Source: Chromera velia (Eukaryota; Sar; Chromeraceae). From it: DNA of 58,372 bases. Shown here in pieces: positions 58,181 to 58,372 of the stretch (the first letter of the stretch is position 1; every line of letters starts with the position of its first letter). The notes under the pieces were generated by a model, which was given only the letters and a program-made list of their open reading frames with translations, did not search any database and was not told the DNA's origin. Made by a program: the position numbers and the translations under genes. The DNA lies in contig JAHBMJ010004664.1 of NCBI GenBank assembly GCA_018398765.1, positions 1 to 58,372 on the forward strand, given 5' to 3'.

Positions 58181-58324
58181 TGTCTGCAGGGTTTCGGAAG
58201 TGACGTGATGCAGCTGGTGCAGCCTCTCTGTGTCCCTCGGGGAGAGGGGGAGGGGAGCCCATCAAGTGCCGGGGCCCCGGAAAGCGAAAAAGGTGCAGGG
58301 GCAAAGAGAGTAGTGCTGCGAGAG
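43001..58324 (+). CDS. Giant signal-peptide-bearing DEAD-box RNA helicase, at least 23 exons, 3' end outside window
   Basis: Exons: 43,001-43,172; 43,438-43,679; 44,174-44,259; 44,634-44,791; 45,552-45,614; 45,970-46,147; 46,425-47,022; 47,382-47,779; 48,210-48,351; 48,632-48,736; 49,208-49,327; 50,140-50,912; 51,472-51,549; 51,929-52,090; 52,443-52,752; 53,152-53,319; 53,694-53,948; 54,170-56,233; 56,542-56,622; 57,018-57,059; 57,416-57,532; 57,876-57,941; 58,190-58,324. Every junction is in phase; the sum is 6,513 nt (2,171 codons). The start is MRENKKVT or, preferably, the next ATG at 43,025, giving signal peptide [19 protein letters not shown] followed by FFHQ, like bipartite plastid presequences. 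Next come a helical region with recurring MSREDL-like motifs, a Glu/Arg coiled-coil-like stretch (50,160-50,440), an acidic region in exon 18, then Q motif, motif I, Ia, Ib and II. An N-terminal gene plus a separate helicase gene is possible, but no stop separates them. Confidence 0.7.
43680..43875. repeat. (GTCA)n, (CT)n and (TG)n tracts filling an intron start
   Basis: The intron begins with GTCAGTCAGTCAGTC directly at the donor, then a second GTCA run, (TC)n and (TG)n. It is one of several introns here whose first bases are themselves a tetranucleotide repeat. Confidence 0.9.
44938..45190. repeat. (TG)n/(TGTC)n/(TGTA)n compound microsatellite, intronic
   Basis: About 250 bp of TG, TGTC and TGTATGTC repeats between exons 4 and 5 of the giant gene. 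Open frames across it are Cys/Val or Thr/His homopolymer artefacts. Confidence 0.95.
47365..47375. other. Assembly gap (11 Ns)
   Basis: It follows a poly-C run, exactly as the larger gap at 36,124 does. It lies 6 bases before the best acceptor of exon 8, so that exon start could be slightly misplaced. Confidence 0.98.
49301..49623 (+). repeat. 96-bp tandem duplication of an exon end plus a complete short intron
   Basis: GGATGTCTGGTGGACGCC begins at 49,301, 49,397, 49,493 and 49,589, an exact 96-bp period. Each full unit is 29 nt of exon-like sequence ending ATGGAG, then a 67-nt GT-AG segment (GTTCGTC to TTCTAG). There are four exon copies and three introns (49,328-49,394; 49,424-49,490; 49,520-49,586). 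The first copy belongs to exon 11 of the giant gene. Only splicing from 49,327 directly to 50,140, or use of exactly two of the extra copies, keeps the downstream phase. Confidence 0.9.
51004..51208. repeat. (AC)n/(AG)n/(GGGA)n compound microsatellite, intronic
   Basis: Two rounds of AC-rich then AG-rich then GGGA-rich repeats, separated by a short unique segment (51,075-51,120). They lie in the intron between exons 12 and 13 of the giant gene. Confidence 0.9.
55960..58324 (+). other. DEAD-box helicase core (first RecA domain) of the giant gene
   Basis: Motifs in order: Q motif region [10 protein letters not shown], then [17 protein letters not shown]; motif [19 protein letters not shown] (about 56,160-56,215); motif Ia [12 protein letters not shown] (exon 19); a GG pair in LIGGDD and motif Ib [14 protein letters not shown] (exon 21); motif [13 protein letters not shown] (exon 22), then [11 protein letters not shown] (exon 23). 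Motif II is DEVD rather than DEAD. The DTM-x(2-3)-GFG pattern after motif II resembles plant plastid RH39-type helicases, which act in plastid rRNA maturation; that relation is inferred from memory of the motif. Motif III and the second RecA domain lie beyond the window. Confidence 0.85.
57961..58061. repeat. Intronic hairpin flanked by 19-bp direct repeats
   Basis: GTGTGGACGGTCGTGCGGA occurs at 57,961-57,979 and again at 58,043-58,061. Between them TTTGTGGATAT and ATATCCACAAA form an inverted repeat (about 57,990-58,020) with further ATCC-rich sequence. It is located between helicase exons 22 and 23. Confidence 0.75.
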
Positions 58325-58372
58325 GTCAGCTCGATCTGTGTGTGTGTGTGTGTATGTGTGTGTGTTGGGGGG

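Overview
This is a window of eukaryotic nuclear DNA. Coding segments are broken by many GT-AG introns, introns and intergenic DNA are full of microsatellites, and there are DNA-transposon remnants and a very large satellite array. No bacterial operon, rRNA, tRNA or CRISPR array was recognised. One gene starts with a signal peptide followed by a Phe-containing junction and ends in a helicase resembling plant plastid DEAD-box proteins. With the microsatellite-laden introns this suggests an alga with a complex plastid, possibly a chromerid alveolate such as Chromera. The organism is an inference; no marker gene settles it.

Layout. 1-830: CT-rich low-complexity DNA. 830-2,900: AT-rich transposon-derived DNA with a decayed open frame and one transposon end. 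2,905-28,045: about 23.7 kb (about 395 units) of a 60-bp satellite, split at 18,010-19,467 by a DNA transposon with matching terminal inverted repeats and a perfect 8-bp target-site duplication. 28,811-31,987 (+): a seven-exon thiol/thiopurine-type S-methyltransferase with one apparent 1-nt frameshift. 32,400-33,790: a 272-bp MITE with a perfect 8-bp duplication and a 1-kb inverted-repeat element. 34,988-38,305 (-): a four-exon pentameric ligand-gated ion channel (Cys-loop superfamily) homologue. 39,893-40,655 (-): the 3' part of a small unknown gene. 41,198-41,911 (-): a secreted, cysteine-rich, lysozyme/transglycosylase-like protein. 42,484-42,570: a GC-rich, TATA-containing intergenic promoter candidate. 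43,001 to beyond the right edge (+): one giant gene of at least 23 exons (at least 2,171 codons here) with an N-terminal signal peptide, a long helical region with a recurring 'MSREDL'-like motif, a very acidic region and a C-terminal DEAD-box helicase core.

How things relate. The channel and the lysozyme-like gene share blocks of promoter/leader sequence, so they may be co-regulated or derive from a duplicated promoter. The giant helicase is inferred to act in plastid RNA or ribosome metabolism. The left half looks like satellite heterochromatin that accumulated transposons. Exon choices were checked by reading-phase consistency and family motifs only; no alignment or transcript data were available.
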